Source: Sphaerochaeta associata (lineage in GTDB: Bacteria > Spirochaetota > Spirochaetia > Sphaerochaetales > Sphaerochaetaceae). Taken from it: 64,000 nt of DNA. Positions 9,386 through 17,802 of the stretch are shown here, one piece after another. The translations under genes were made by a program, and so were the position numbers. The stretch covers positions 930,001 to 994,000 of the forward strand of contig NZ_CP094929.1 in NCBI RefSeq assembly GCF_022869165.1, in the 5' to 3' direction. Within the stretch, counting starts at the first letter, position 1; each line of letters starts with the position of its first letter. The notes under the pieces were generated by a model, which searched no databases, had not been told where the DNA came from, and saw only the letters and a program-made list of their open reading frames with translations.

Positions 9386-9685
9386 TTGAACACATTCTTC
9401 AGCCAGGTCCATGCAATCGTCTCCCGCATTCCCTCCGGCAGGGTTGCTTCTTATGGACAGATCGCCGGAATGCTCGGTGATCCCCGAAGGGCAAGAACGG
9501 TAGGATGGGCAATGCATGGCTGTCCAGAGGGACTTCCCTGGCACAGGGTGGTCAAAGCCGATGGTTCGCTGCCGAACCCGAATTTCGCCGAACTGCAGAA
9601 GGCTATGTTGGAAACTGAAGGTATCGCCTTTCTCAACAATGGACTAATTGATATGGAGACATTCGCTTGGAAAGGAGACGCATAG
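9386..9685 (+). CDS. Alkyltransferase-like (ATL) DNA repair protein
   Basis: This is an MGMT-fold domain of about 99 residues (VSRIPSGRVASYGQIA, ARTVGWAMHGCPEGLPWHRVV). The active-site PCHR cysteine of O6-alkylguanine transferases is replaced by tryptophan (PWHR, Trp52), the hallmark of ATL proteins, which bind O6-alkylguanine and channel it to nucleotide excision repair. The start is uncertain: TTG 9386 gives the usual N-terminus MNTFFSQV and has GAGG eight bases upstream, while in-frame GTG 9377 and TTG 9365 are possible. A TATAGT element lies at 9360-9365. uvrC is present in the window at 47189. Confidence 0.85.
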   Translation: MNTFFSQVHAIVSRIPSGRVASYGQIAGMLGDPRRARTVGWAMHGCPEGLPWHRVVKADGSLPNPNFAELQKAMLETEGIAFLNNGLIDMETFAWKGDA

Positions 9686-9707
9686 TCTCCCTCCCAAGCG
9701 TGTTCAC

Positions 9708-11054
9708 TCAGGCAAATGCCAGCTCGGTTCGCAAGTCCTGTTCATCGAACGCCTTCTTGTCAAATTCTCCGAGTGAGTTGGCGACCACCACCGAAGTGGT
9801 CAGATCCCCGGCCACATTGGTCATGGTGCGGAACATATCGACCAAGAAGTCGACTCCTGCCACCAATCCTACAGCTTCCACCGGCAGTCCCACCGTGGTG
9901 AGGGTGATAACGGTAAACGCCGTGGCTCCCATCGGCACTGCTGCACTGCCAAGACTGGCGAAAATGGAGACTACTACAATAAGGACGTACTGGGAGAGGG
10001 TCAAATCAATACCAAACGCGTTTGCGGCAAAGATTGCAACCATCGCAGGAAAGATTCCTCCACAGGCATCCATATTCATGACAGCTCCCAAGGGTCCGAC
10101 AAAGTTTGCCACCCGGTCACTTACCTTGAGCCGGCCCTTCATCGTACTGATGGTCATGGTCAAGGAACCCAGACTGGAACGACTTGAAAAAGCCAGAAGA
10201 AGGGCTGGGCTTGCAGCTCGGAAAAACTTCAGAGGATTGATCTTTGCCGCAGCGGCGACCAAGCCACCATATACCAGTCCCATATGAAGCAGGCACGCTG
10301 TAATCATGGCAACGACAAAGAGTCCAAGTTGCAGCAGTGCAGAGAGGCCCGAGCTTGACAGCCAATAGGAGGTGAGGCCGAGCACACCGTAGGGAGTGAG
10401 GCTCAGTACCATCATGGTCAGCTGCATTACAATTGCCAGGAACCCTTCCAGCAGTGCTTCGATCGGTTGTATTTTCTCAGGGTGCTTCGTTTTGACCGTA
10501 ATAGCGGCGATTCCGAGCAGCACGGAAAACACTACAAGGGGAATCATCTGCATCTCGGACGCCGACCGTATGGGGTTGGATGGGATGAAGGCCCTGAATT
10601 GGGAGAAGAGGTTGGTGATGGTGTTCGCCTCCCGCTTGGCGAGCTCTCCAACCACCATGCCGCTTCCCACAGAAAACAGTGAACCTATCACCAGACCGAT
10701 AATTCCGGCTATGGTTGCGGTAAGGAGAAAGAGAGCGATGGTCCTCACTCCCAGTTTCTTCAGCTCCCCGGTATTACTCAACCTTAATAGACCTGCGATG
10801 ATGCTGGTGGGAACCAATGGGATGATCAGCATGCGCAAGAGGTCGACATATCCATTGCCGACCAATGCTGTCCATCTTCGAACTTCCTGCGATACCGAAG
10901 ATTCGGCAAAGAAGAAAAGTGACAAGCCGAACATGGCTCCCAGAATCAATGAGGTGAAAACACGTACCGAGAACGGAATGGTAAATCGCTTATCCAGTAC
11001 AATAAGCACTGCTAAAAGGAGAACGAATACTCCCAGCCAAAGAACTACACTCAT
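9708..11054 (-). CDS. Dicarboxylate/amino acid:cation symporter, TcyP-like
   Basis: The 448-residue protein has about nine membrane helices and the SDF-family signature region (FSSRSSLGSLTMTIS, then GACGGIFP-like MDACGGIFPAMVAIF and SLGSAAVPMGAT). Overall it resembles the Bacillus L-cystine importer TcyP more than the C4-dicarboxylate carriers; that choice is made from memory and is tentative. ATG 11054 lies after AGGAGGGGGC. It has its own promoter (TTGACA and CATACT, 11097-11125) and runs divergently from the PTS-like gene. Confidence 0.8.
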   Translation of the reverse strand: MSVVLWLGVFVLLLAVLIVLDKRFTIPFSVRVFTSLILGAMFGLSLFFFAESSVSQEVRRWTALVGNGYVDLLRMLIIPLVPTSIIAGLLRLSNTGELKKLGVRTIALFLLTATIAGIIGLVIGSLFSVGSGMVVGELAKREANTITNLFSQFRAFIPSNPIRSASEMQMIPLVVFSVLLGIAAITVKTKHPEKIQPIEALLEGFLAIVMQLTMMVLSLTPYGVLGLTSYWLSSSGLSALLQLGLFVVAMITACLLHMGLVYGGLVAAAAKINPLKFFRAASPALLLAFSSRSSLGSLTMTISTMKGRLKVSDRVANFVGPLGAVMNMDACGGIFPAMVAIFAANAFGIDLTLSQYVLIVVVSIFASLGSAAVPMGATAFTVITLTTVGLPVEAVGLVAGVDFLVDMFRTMTNVAGDLTTSVVVANSLGEFDKKAFDEQDLRTELAFA

Positions 11055-11096
11055 GGATGCCCCCTCCTGTTAAAATACTATAAAATCTATAGCAGA

Positions 11097-11125
11097 AGTA
11101 TGATATAGGAAATAGGCTGTGTCAA
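11097..11125 (-). promoter_or_regulatory. Promoter of the TcyP-like symporter gene
   Basis: On the minus strand TTGACA (complement of 11120-11125) and CATACT (complement of 11097-11102) are 17 bases apart, 43 bases before the start codon. Confidence 0.65.
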
Positions 11126-11169
11126 GTACCTCCTCATCATGTGAGGAAATTGAATACAATGAAACGACC

Positions 11170-11198
11170 TTTACTAAATTTCCCTCACTTGGTATAGT
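11170..11198 (+). promoter_or_regulatory. Promoter of the PTS-like IIC gene
   Basis: TTTACT (11170-11175) and TATAGT (11193-11198) are separated by 17 bases. The leader to the preferred start at 11283 would be about 78 bases. No riboswitch or attenuator is recognised in it. Confidence 0.5.
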
Positions 11199-11282
11199 CA
11201 CCGCCAACGGAGGCCTGTTGCAACGCTACGGATGTTGCAGCTGACAAGTCATCCACCAAATCCAATTCTATGGGAGCTCTCT

Positions 11283-12323
11283 ATGGCAGAAGGCAACACT
11301 TCTCACCATGGCAGGCAGGTGGGTGCGTATATCACCCGGGTTCTGAGCGGAATGGCTCAAGGCCTGTTTGCCTCGTTGATCATCGGTCTCATCATCAAAC
11401 AAATCGGACATTACAGCGGCTGGCTGCTCTTGGAGCAAATCGGGCTTGTCGCCCAATATCTGACCGGACCGGCCATTGGTGTAGGGGTAGCCCTTGCCGT
11501 AAAAGCCCCGATGCTGGGCGTGCTCTGCTGTGCCGTTGCAGGGGCTGTCGGGGCGGGAACCTTTGTACTGGGTGAGGGACCTTCTCTTATAAAGGTAGTT
11601 CTGGGTGAGCCCTTTGGTGCAATGCTTGCATCCTTGGCAGGTTCTGAGATTTCCAAGAAAGTAGTCGGCAAAACCGGCGTGGACATTATTGTGGTTCCCC
11701 TTGCAACCATCTTGGGTGGTAGTCTGGTCGGCCACTTCATTGCTCCTCCCATCGCCGCCTTGATGACATCCTTGGGAGCTTTCATCAATCTGTTGACCAC
11801 CCTCTATCCACTTCCCATGGGAATACTGGTTTCTACGGTGGTCGGGATGGTGCTGACACTTCCGATCAGCAGTGCAGCCATCTGCATCAGCCTTGGCATC
11901 GATGGTCTTGCAGCAGGGGCTGCTGTGGTTGGTTGCAGCTGTCAGATGATTGGATTCGCTGTAAGCTCCTATAAGGAGAACAAACTGGGCGGGCTTATCA
12001 GCCAAGGACTGGGAACCAGCATGCTGCAGATTCCCAACATCTGGAACAACCCCTTGATTTGGCTCCCACCGACCTTGACTGCGGCCATCCTGGGGCCGGT
12101 AAGCACCATGGTGTTCAAGATGGAAAACAACAGTGCAGGAGCCGGCATGGGGACGAGTGGGTTGGTCGGACAGTTCAATGCCGTAGCTGTCATGGGCTTT
12201 GACGCATTGCCGCAGATTGTGCTGATGCATTTCATTCTTCCAGCGGTAATCACCCTGCTTATCAGCACCTGGATGCGCAAGAAGGGTTGGATCAAGGATG
12301 GGGACATGTTGTTGCAGAAATGA
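11283..12323 (+). CDS. PTS_EIIC_2-type membrane protein
   Basis: The 346-residue protein is almost entirely membrane helices rich in Gly and Ala (GVGVALAVKAPMLGVLCCAVAGAVGAGTF), with conserved GDMLLQK-like and GMGTSGLVGQ stretches. It fits the IIC-like family PF13303, whose members stand alone without IIA or IIB domains, as here. The substrate is unknown. ATG 11283 has GGAG six bases upstream; an upstream ATG at 11232 has no ribosome-binding site. HPr and HPr kinase are encoded at 50.7-51.9 kb, but no EI gene is in the window. Confidence 0.75.
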   Translation: MAEGNTSHHGRQVGAYITRVLSGMAQGLFASLIIGLIIKQIGHYSGWLLLEQIGLVAQYLTGPAIGVGVALAVKAPMLGVLCCAVAGAVGAGTFVLGEGPSLIKVVLGEPFGAMLASLAGSEISKKVVGKTGVDIIVVPLATILGGSLVGHFIAPPIAALMTSLGAFINLLTTLYPLPMGILVSTVVGMVLTLPISSAAICISLGIDGLAAGAAVVGCSCQMIGFAVSSYKENKLGGLISQGLGTSMLQIPNIWNNPLIWLPPTLTAAILGPVSTMVFKMENNSAGAGMGTSGLVGQFNAVAVMGFDALPQIVLMHFILPAVITLLISTWMRKKGWIKDGDMLLQK

Positions 12324-12343
12324 GGAGGGGTACTCTCTTGAGC

Positions 12344-13147
12344 TCAGTCTTCAGTCCAAGGTTCACCTTGCATGATTTGTTCGATAAGAAAGCGTGCACC
12401 TTGGTTGTCCGGAGGATTCAATCTCAGCATTTTTCGTGCAACTTGTTCTGCTTCAGCGAAATTGCCCAGCCTCCACGCTACCAGACACAGGCCGTGAAGC
12501 GCCCTCAAATAGGGGCGGTTGTTCAGTTCGGACCAGAGAAAGATGCCATCCAGACCGGGTGGAACAAGCTTCTCGGCAATGTGGATTGCCACTCGGTGGC
12601 AGTTCTCCGCATTTCTCAGGGACCTTGAAAAGTTGAAATTCAGATATCCCATATGAACGAGGGCATCAATGCACTGCGGATAGTCTTCCCAAAGCTTTGC
12701 CAGCTTGTCGTATTTCTGATCAACTGAGTCGCTCTCATTTGCCTCTGTGACGGGATCAGAGTCTGCTTGGTAGAAGCCATAGCCGGTATAGTCTTCGAAA
12801 GCATAGGACATTCTTTTGCCTCCTCTGAGGCATTCGCCGATAAACCCCTTCAGTTCATATGGCTCATACCACTGCAATGCAGAAACCAGCGCTACTTCAC
12901 GGAACTCATGACCGGGAATATCGAGAGCCTCCAAATCGAAGTGGTGGTCGATCAAGGAACCTGAAAGATAGGTGGTTTTCTTGAATTGCCACTGTTTGGT
13001 TACTTCAAAGGTAACCGTGTCACATTCAGCGATTTTGTAGGATTCTGGACTTTTTACTGAAACAATGGTTCCATTTGCCAAGTCTTTTGCCCTGAAAGCG
13101 CCTCGTCCCAGTTTCAAGACCAAGAGTGTTCGTATGTCTTTCTCCAT
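12344..13147 (-). CDS. Tetratricopeptide-like protein of unknown function
   Basis: This 267-residue soluble protein has an N-terminal beta-rich part (LLVLKLGRGAFRAKDL, TVTFEVTKQWQFKKT) and a C-terminal helical part with tetratricopeptide-like pairs (residues 150-260: ALVHMGYLNFNFSRSLRNAENCHRVA-type text broken into helices, then LHGLCLVAWRLGNFAEAEQV). I do not recognise the full family. ATG 13147 has AAGGAAG seven bases upstream. It is convergent with the PTS-like gene and divergent from the MBL hydrolase. A scaffold role is typical of TPR proteins but unproven here. Confidence 0.65.
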   Translation of the reverse strand: MEKDIRTLLVLKLGRGAFRAKDLANGTIVSVKSPESYKIAECDTVTFEVTKQWQFKKTTYLSGSLIDHHFDLEALDIPGHEFREVALVSALQWYEPYELKGFIGECLRGGKRMSYAFEDYTGYGFYQADSDPVTEANESDSVDQKYDKLAKLWEDYPQCIDALVHMGYLNFNFSRSLRNAENCHRVAIHIAEKLVPPGLDGIFLWSELNNRPYLRALHGLCLVAWRLGNFAEAEQVARKMLRLNPPDNQGARFLIEQIMQGEPWTED

Positions 13148-13271
13148 GCAACGGCTTCCTTATGATGGTGGTATCTAGTGGCAGTATGGAGGTGAATGCT
13201 GGAAAATGTAAAGAAATGAATCTTGGCATGGTATACTATTTGGTAAGATTTCCCTTACAAGGATCAGTGAA

Positions 13272-13964
13272 ATGCAGCACATCATTGAACTTACGCTACA
13301 GATGCCGGATGGCCGGAAAGAAGTGCCCATCCATCCAATCGTCCTTCAGGATGATGAACACCTCATCCTTGTAGACTGCGGCTTCATCGGCTCTCTTAGG
13401 TTGCTGGAAATAGAGCTTGGAAAGCATGGAATTTCAATGGAACAGCTTACTGCTTTGGTTCTGACCCATCACGACCACGACCATATGGGGGCGGCTGCAG
13501 CCTTGAAGCGGGCTAATCCCAGAATCCAGATATATAGTTCGCTCGAGGAGTCTGTATATATATCTGCAAGGGAAAAACCGCTGCGGTTGGTCCAAGCAGA
13601 AGAGCTGCAAGCTCAGCTTCCCCCCCAACAGCAAGCGTTTGGCCGGATGTTTTGTGACATGCTTCAGAGGGTGGAGCCGGTTACCGTAGATGCTCATCTC
13701 ACAGACAGTCAAGAGACAGGGTGGTGCGGCGGCTGTCAGGTTCTCTTGAGTGCAGGCCATACTCCCGGGCATATCTCACTGTACTGCAAGGGCCTCGATG
13801 CAGTAATAGTAGGGGATGCTTTTGCTTTGGAACACGATACTCCTGTCTTGGCGAATCCTCAGTTTACGCTGGATGTCGAAATGGCAAAGCGTTCAATGGA
13901 AAAGCTTCTCTCTTTGAAGGCCCGGACCTATTACTGCTACCATGGGGGGGTCTATCGGCCATGA
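13272..13964 (+). CDS. MBL-fold metallo-hydrolase
   Basis: The 230-residue protein has the metallo-beta-lactamase fold motif THHDHDH at residues 65-71, a later SAGHTPGHIS histidine and VGDAFAL aspartate, and a final CYHGGVY histidine, a complete set for two metal ions. Substrate cannot be told; the family includes glyoxalase II-like thioesterases and lactonases. There is no signal peptide. The last 13 bases overlap the convergent acetyltransferase gene. Confidence 0.85.
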   Translation: MQHIIELTLQMPDGRKEVPIHPIVLQDDEHLILVDCGFIGSLRLLEIELGKHGISMEQLTALVLTHHDHDHMGAAAALKRANPRIQIYSSLEESVYISAREKPLRLVQAEELQAQLPPQQQAFGRMFCDMLQRVEPVTVDAHLTDSQETGWCGGCQVLLSAGHTPGHISLYCKGLDAVIVGDAFALEHDTPVLANPQFTLDVEMAKRSMEKLLSLKARTYYCYHGGVYRP

Positions 13965-14728
13965 TCGTCTTTTCCCCTATTTGCTTCCAGAAGCTTCTGC
14001 AGGCTCTTGCTGTTAAGCAGCTGCAGCGTTAGGAAGTGCTTGTGGTAAAAGACTGCATAGTTGTTGAATACACAGGGAAGCTCTTTGGCTTGCTGCAATG
14101 TTTCGACTTTGATCAGGTGCAAGGCAATACTCTCCTGCTTGCAGTAAGCTTGCACTTCATCGATGCAGAAGGTGATATACGGACATTGCGCCGAGTAGTA
14201 GATAGTCAATTCCGGTGAGGCAATCTGCATCGATTTGGCACCATCGGTGAACCTTGGGAGACTGCCGTCGAAGGAGCGTGCGAGTAGTTCATACCCGTCT
14301 CCTGCACGGTCGACTACTTCAAATCCATGTCCAAGCAGGAAGGCCTTGTCGCTGAGAAACGGTTTCTTGGTTGTTGAACTCAGGATGCAAATTCCACTTT
14401 TATGCTGTTCCTTGGCATCCTCGATACAGGAATCGAGCAATGCCGTTCCATGTCCTCTTCCTGCATAGGAACCCGATACCCAGAAACAGTGGATGTACAG
14501 GTAGTTTTGACCAACAATGGGAACCCATGCGGTTTCAAGGGGGGTATATTCTATGAACACCTTCCCTCGTGCATCCAATTTCCTGAATACATGTCCTTCA
14601 GGAATCCGCTCCTTGAGCCAGTGCTTTTTCAATTCGACACCCTTCTGATGTTTTTTATCGGAGATGGCACAACACATGTGCTCTCTCTCAATATTCTCAC
14701 TGGTTACGGTAACATACCGCTCTTCCAT
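13952..14728 (-). CDS. GNAT N-acetyltransferase with YoaP-like C-terminal domain
   Basis: The 258-residue protein has a GNAT domain at about residues 1-150 with the acetyl-CoA loop YAGRGHGTALL, and a C-terminal segment (LTIYYSAQCPYI, then CKQESIALHLIKVET, VFYHKHFLTLQLL) with the CPY motif of YoaP-type thioredoxin-like domains. This two-domain layout is common in bacteria of unknown function. ATG 14728 follows AAGGAGGAGTGCC. It is divergent from the WYL regulator; the 83-base intergenic space holds that gene's operator. Confidence 0.8.
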   Translation of the reverse strand: MEERYVTVTSENIEREHMCCAISDKKHQKGVELKKHWLKERIPEGHVFRKLDARGKVFIEYTPLETAWVPIVGQNYLYIHCFWVSGSYAGRGHGTALLDSCIEDAKEQHKSGICILSSTTKKPFLSDKAFLLGHGFEVVDRAGDGYELLARSFDGSLPRFTDGAKSMQIASPELTIYYSAQCPYITFCIDEVQAYCKQESIALHLIKVETLQQAKELPCVFNNYAVFYHKHFLTLQLLNSKSLQKLLEANRGKDDHGR

Positions 14729-14770
14729 GGCACTCCTCCTTCTTGTATGGAAAGAGTATAGCGATTAAAA

Positions 14771-14799
14771 TTGACATGGCTTGTCAAGGTTTATATAAA
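14771..14799 (+). promoter_or_regulatory. Promoter and operator of the WYL regulator gene
   Basis: TTGACA (14771-14776) and TATAAA (14794-14799) are 17 bases apart. The palindrome TGACA-N5-TGTCA (14772-14786) lies on the -35 element and spacer, so a bound repressor would exclude RNA polymerase. The same palindrome recurs at 15709-15723 before the next gene. Confidence 0.65.
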
Positions 14800-14811
14800 G
14801 TCAGGAAAAGT

Positions 14812-15711
14812 ATGAAAGAATCACGGCTGTTTTTCATTCTCTATCATCTTGTTGCCAACCGAACTGTCACTGCTGGTCAATTGGCAGATAAACTGGATGT
14901 TTCGGTTCGTACCATCTACCGGGATGTCGAGCGGTTATGCGAGGCTGGGATTCCTGTCTACACCACCTCAGGAAGACATGGTGGGTTGGCTCTGGTGGAA
15001 GGGTATACCTTGGATTCAGTGTTGTTCTCCTCCGAGGAGAAGCGGACCATCCTTGCTTCCCTGCAAAGTCTGGATGCAACGCAGGAACCTGGGCATGAAG
15101 TGGTTGTGGAGAAGCTTTCAGCTCTTTTCGGCGACCAGGAGGATTCTTGGTTGGAAGTCGATTTCTCCGGATGGGGAAGCCGTGAGCTGGACAACCGGAA
15201 GTTCAATATGGTCAGGGATGCAGTAATCAACCACAGGGTGTTGGAGATTGAATATTGCAACAGCAAAGGAGAGCAGGACATTCGTATGCTCGAACCTTTG
15301 CAGATGCTGTATAAGGCAAGGGCTTGGTATCTGAAGGCGTACTGCAGAACAAACGGGGGATTTCGGTTGTTCAAGCTTTCCAGAATACTTTCGGCGAAAG
15401 CCGTGGGGCGGCAGGTTGAGAAAAAATGCTATCCAGCACCTTCTCCTACTGAACACGAAACCCCTTATACCACGTTTATTCTGCGTTTTTCAGCAGTAAT
15501 GGCCTATCGGGTGTATGATGAGTTCGATGCAACGAGTGTTCAGAAAGAGAAGGATGGAACTCTGCTGGTCACCACCTGCTGGCCGTATGACAGCTGGGTG
15601 GCGGGGTATGTTCTCTCCTTCGGCCCGTCAGTGACGGTAGTGGAACCGCAATGCTTGCGCGATGAGATACACGAAATGGCCAAAAAACTATGCGAGTTGT
15701 ATAAAACCTGA
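14812..15711 (+). CDS. YafY-type transcriptional regulator with WYL domain
   Basis: This 299-residue protein starts with an HTH_11 winged helix (residues 5-60: ANRTVTAGQLADKLDVSVRT, then IYRDVERLCEAGIPV) and has a WYL ligand-binding domain in the C-terminal half (RVLEIEYCNSKG, PLQMLYKARAWYLKAYC). ATG 14812 has AGGAAA upstream and sits just downstream of a promoter, so the longer 14743 reading is rejected. A shared palindrome at its own promoter and at that of the GyrI-like gene indicates autoregulation and control of the neighbour; related proteins often regulate stress or small-molecule responses. Confidence 0.87.
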   Translation: MKESRLFFILYHLVANRTVTAGQLADKLDVSVRTIYRDVERLCEAGIPVYTTSGRHGGLALVEGYTLDSVLFSSEEKRTILASLQSLDATQEPGHEVVVEKLSALFGDQEDSWLEVDFSGWGSRELDNRKFNMVRDAVINHRVLEIEYCNSKGEQDIRMLEPLQMLYKARAWYLKAYCRTNGGFRLFKLSRILSAKAVGRQVEKKCYPAPSPTEHETPYTTFILRFSAVMAYRVYDEFDATSVQKEKDGTLLVTTCWPYDSWVAGYVLSFGPSVTVVEPQCLRDEIHEMAKKLCELYKT

Positions 15712-15723
15712 CAAACCGTGTCA
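15709..15723. promoter_or_regulatory. Second WYL-regulator operator, before the GyrI-like gene
   Basis: TGACA (15709-15713), five bases, TGTCA (15719-15723): identical half-sites and spacing to the site at 14772-14786, with a different spacer sequence. The left half overlaps the TGA stop of the regulator gene. A -10-like TGTAAT lies at 15745-15750. Confidence 0.6.
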
Positions 15724-15781
15724 GCTTTGTTCTCGTAGTCTCTCTGTAATGAGACAAGAACTATGAAGAGTGGAGGATGCC

Positions 15782-16414
15782 ATGCCGTTCGATTTCAAAA
15801 AAGAGTACAAGGCTTTCTATCAACCACCGCAACAGCCGCAGATTGTCACGATTCCTGCCATGCCGTATATCGGCATGAAAGGGAAGGGTGATCCGAACGA
15901 AGCCGGCGGTGAGTATCAAAGAAGTGTGGAATGTCTTTATGCAACAGCCTATACGTTGAAAATGAGCAAGAATGGAGACCATCGCATGGATGGATACTTC
16001 GACTATGTGGTTCCTCCCTTGGAAGGGCTGTGGCATCAAGAGGGGATTGAGGGTATGGATTATGCAAGAAAGGATCTGTTGCACTTCACCTCCTTGCTGC
16101 GTCTGCCGGATTTCGTACAGGAGCAGGACGTCCTGTGGGCCATCGATTTGGTTAAGCGCAAGAAAGGACTGGACTGCAGTGCTGTAGAATTCCTGATCCT
16201 GGATGAAGGGCTATGTGTACAGGCTCTTCATATCGGACCGTACGACACAGAACCTCAAACGGTTGGGGGTATGCATGCTTATGTTGCCTCTTGCGGTTAT
16301 GTACTGGATTTCTCAGGAGTTAGGCTTCACCATGAGATCTACCTCTCCGATCCAAGAAAGACTGAGGCAGAAAAGCGCAAGACAGTCATTCGGCACCCGA
16401 TTGCAACTCAATGA
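15782..16414 (+). CDS. GyrI-like domain protein
   Basis: The 210-residue protein matches GyrI-like small-molecule-binding proteins (IVTIPAMPYIGMKGKGDPN, then LHIGPYDTEPQTV, VRLHHEIYLSDPRK). These share the SH2-like fold of the SbmC/Rob C-terminal domain and bind or hydrolyse toxic small molecules; the catalytic pair cannot be confirmed by eye. ATG 15782 is five bases after GGAGG, so the GTG at 15770 is rejected. A WYL-type operator lies 58 bases upstream, so the upstream regulator probably controls it. Confidence 0.82.
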   Translation: MPFDFKKEYKAFYQPPQQPQIVTIPAMPYIGMKGKGDPNEAGGEYQRSVECLYATAYTLKMSKNGDHRMDGYFDYVVPPLEGLWHQEGIEGMDYARKDLLHFTSLLRLPDFVQEQDVLWAIDLVKRKKGLDCSAVEFLILDEGLCVQALHIGPYDTEPQTVGGMHAYVASCGYVLDFSGVRLHHEIYLSDPRKTEAEKRKTVIRHPIATQ

Positions 16415-16470
16415 CAGGTGCCTGCTCCGACGTTGATTGTAGGCAGACTTACGACCAACGGCGCTGGCCT

Positions 16471-16860
16471 TTACAAATACTGAGAGAACTCAACCTTCTC
16501 GGCATTCGGTCCCTGGATGGTGAAGTAGCTGACCCCTTTGCTGAAGAAGGGGAGTGTCTGGATGCCGTTCTCCAGTTCCTGATAGCCGAGTGAACGTACC
16601 TGCACGTAGGCGGCCTGTATGTCTCTCACATTCAGTGCGATATGGTCGATGGCGCCTGTTCGGCCGGCTGTCTCATCGTTTTCATATGCTTCGATGACTA
16701 CATCAGCCAACTTGAGAAATGCAACTTTCTTATGCTCGTGCTCAGGAGCATGGATGACAATAAAGCCCAGACTTCGGTAGAAATCGATGGTCTTTTCAAT
16801 CGATCGTGTCGGTATTCCGATATGCTGGAGCCCGAGAACCAATTCCGGTAGCGTAGGCAT
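16471..16860 (-). CDS. VOC family (glyoxalase/bleomycin-resistance fold) protein
   Basis: The 129-residue protein is a single vicinal-oxygen-chelate domain pair (LQHIGIPTRSIEKTIDFYRS, then IDHIALNVRDIQAAY), with metal-ligand candidates at the histidine of LQHIG, the glutamate of VIEAYE, the histidine of IDHIA and the glutamate of KVEF. Substrate is unknown. ATG 16860 has GGAGG seven bases upstream, so the reading from 16941 is rejected. It is divergent from the LysE-type exporter. Confidence 0.85.
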   Translation of the reverse strand: MPTLPELVLGLQHIGIPTRSIEKTIDFYRSLGFIVIHAPEHEHKKVAFLKLADVVIEAYENDETAGRTGAIDHIALNVRDIQAAYVQVRSLGYQELENGIQTLPFFSKGVSYFTIQGPNAEKVEFSQYL

Positions 16861-16958
16861 GGCTATCCTCCACGCCAAAGTATAAAGGTTCGAAGTCTGC
16901 AATACATCCTCTGCCGGCATTGATTTTGAAAATTTTTCCATTTTCCACTTTGAATGCT

Positions 16959-16987
16959 TTGCAAAACTTTTTGGTATTGACTACTCT
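16959..16987 (+). promoter_or_regulatory. Promoter of lysE-type gene placed for a leaderless transcript
   Basis: TTGCAA (16959-16964) and TACTCT (16982-16987) are 17 bases apart and the ATG follows only seven bases later (16995). Initiation at the usual distance would begin at or next to the start codon. Confidence 0.5.
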
Positions 16988-16994
16988 GACCGGC

Positions 16995-17639
16995 ATGGAA
17001 CTACCATTCTTTACGGGTATGGCGACGGGTGCCGGCCTGATAATCGCAATCGGTGCACAAAATGCCTTTGTGCTGACACAAGGGATCCGCAAACAGCATC
17101 GATTTGCCGTGGCTCTCATCTGTTCGCTCTGTGATGCCCTGCTCATTTCTGCAGGTGTTGCAGGAATGGGCAGCCTGATCGAACAATCACCGAAGCTGCT
17201 GGGTATTGCCGCCTCCTTGGGTGCGCTGTTTCTCTTCGTCTATGGATTGAAGAGTCTGGTATCGGTATTCCGAGCCGGGCAGGGGCTGGAGGAAGCCGAG
17301 GGAAAGGTTGTCAGCCGTAAACAGGTCGTTCTTACCACGTTGGCAATCACCTTGCTTAATCCTCATGTCTATCTCGATACCGTAGTGCTGCTCGGGGGCA
17401 TCAGTGCGACCTTTGAAGGAGCAGGGCGACTACTCTTTGGTGCAGGTGCATTGTCCATGTCTTTTGTCTGGTTCTTCACTTTGGCCTATGGATCGGCGCT
17501 TCTCGGTCCGCTCTTCAGGAAACCAATAACCTGGCGAATCCTCAATGGTGCAATTTTTCTGATCATGTGGAGCATCGCCTACAAGTTGCTGGCCTATGCA
17601 GGGGTGGTGCAGGCAATCCTTCAGCTTCTTGCGCTATAG
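16995..17639 (+). CDS. LysE/ArgO-type amino acid exporter
   Basis: The 214-residue protein has six predicted membrane helices and the LysE-family N-terminus (GLIIAIGAQNAFVLTQGIR) with the NPHVYLDTVVLLG segment typical of ArgO and LysE, which expel arginine or lysine. ATG 16995 has no Shine-Dalgarno site but sits seven bases after a -10-like TACTCT. Starting here also gives the usual distance to the AIGAQ motif. Substrate is inferred from the family only. Confidence 0.88.
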   Translation: MELPFFTGMATGAGLIIAIGAQNAFVLTQGIRKQHRFAVALICSLCDALLISAGVAGMGSLIEQSPKLLGIAASLGALFLFVYGLKSLVSVFRAGQGLEEAEGKVVSRKQVVLTTLAITLLNPHVYLDTVVLLGGISATFEGAGRLLFGAGALSMSFVWFFTLAYGSALLGPLFRKPITWRILNGAIFLIMWSIAYKLLAYAGVVQAILQLLAL

Positions 17640-17738
17640 CAGGAATCTGCGGTTTTTGTTTGATTGGTCTTGATGGATTGGATAAATTTCAATGAACTGT
17701 AAACAGTTTTAATCCTCGCTGATTGTTGATTTTACAGG

Positions 17739-17783
17739 TTGACGAATCAGTTTTATCACCGTAGAATCATTTAAGCGTTTAAC
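17739..17783 (+). promoter_or_regulatory. Promoter and LacI-type operator of the regulator gene
   Basis: TTGACG (17739-17744) and TAGAAT (17762-17767) are 17 bases apart. TTTAAGCGTTTAAC (17770-17783), a palindrome-like site with a central CG, begins three bases after the -10 element. An equivalent site is at 18932-18945. Confidence 0.65.
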
Positions 17784-17802
17784 ATACTACTGAAAGGAAT
17801 CT

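Noticed and set aside
11199-11282. Riboswitch or attenuator in the leader of the PTS-like gene
   Set aside because: No stable hairpin series or known aptamer pattern could be recognised.
11268-12230. 320-codon minus-strand ORF within the PTS-like gene
   Set aside because: His/Gln-rich text typical of the antisense of a Gly/Ala membrane protein; the plus-strand frame has membrane helices, a promoter and a ribosome-binding site.
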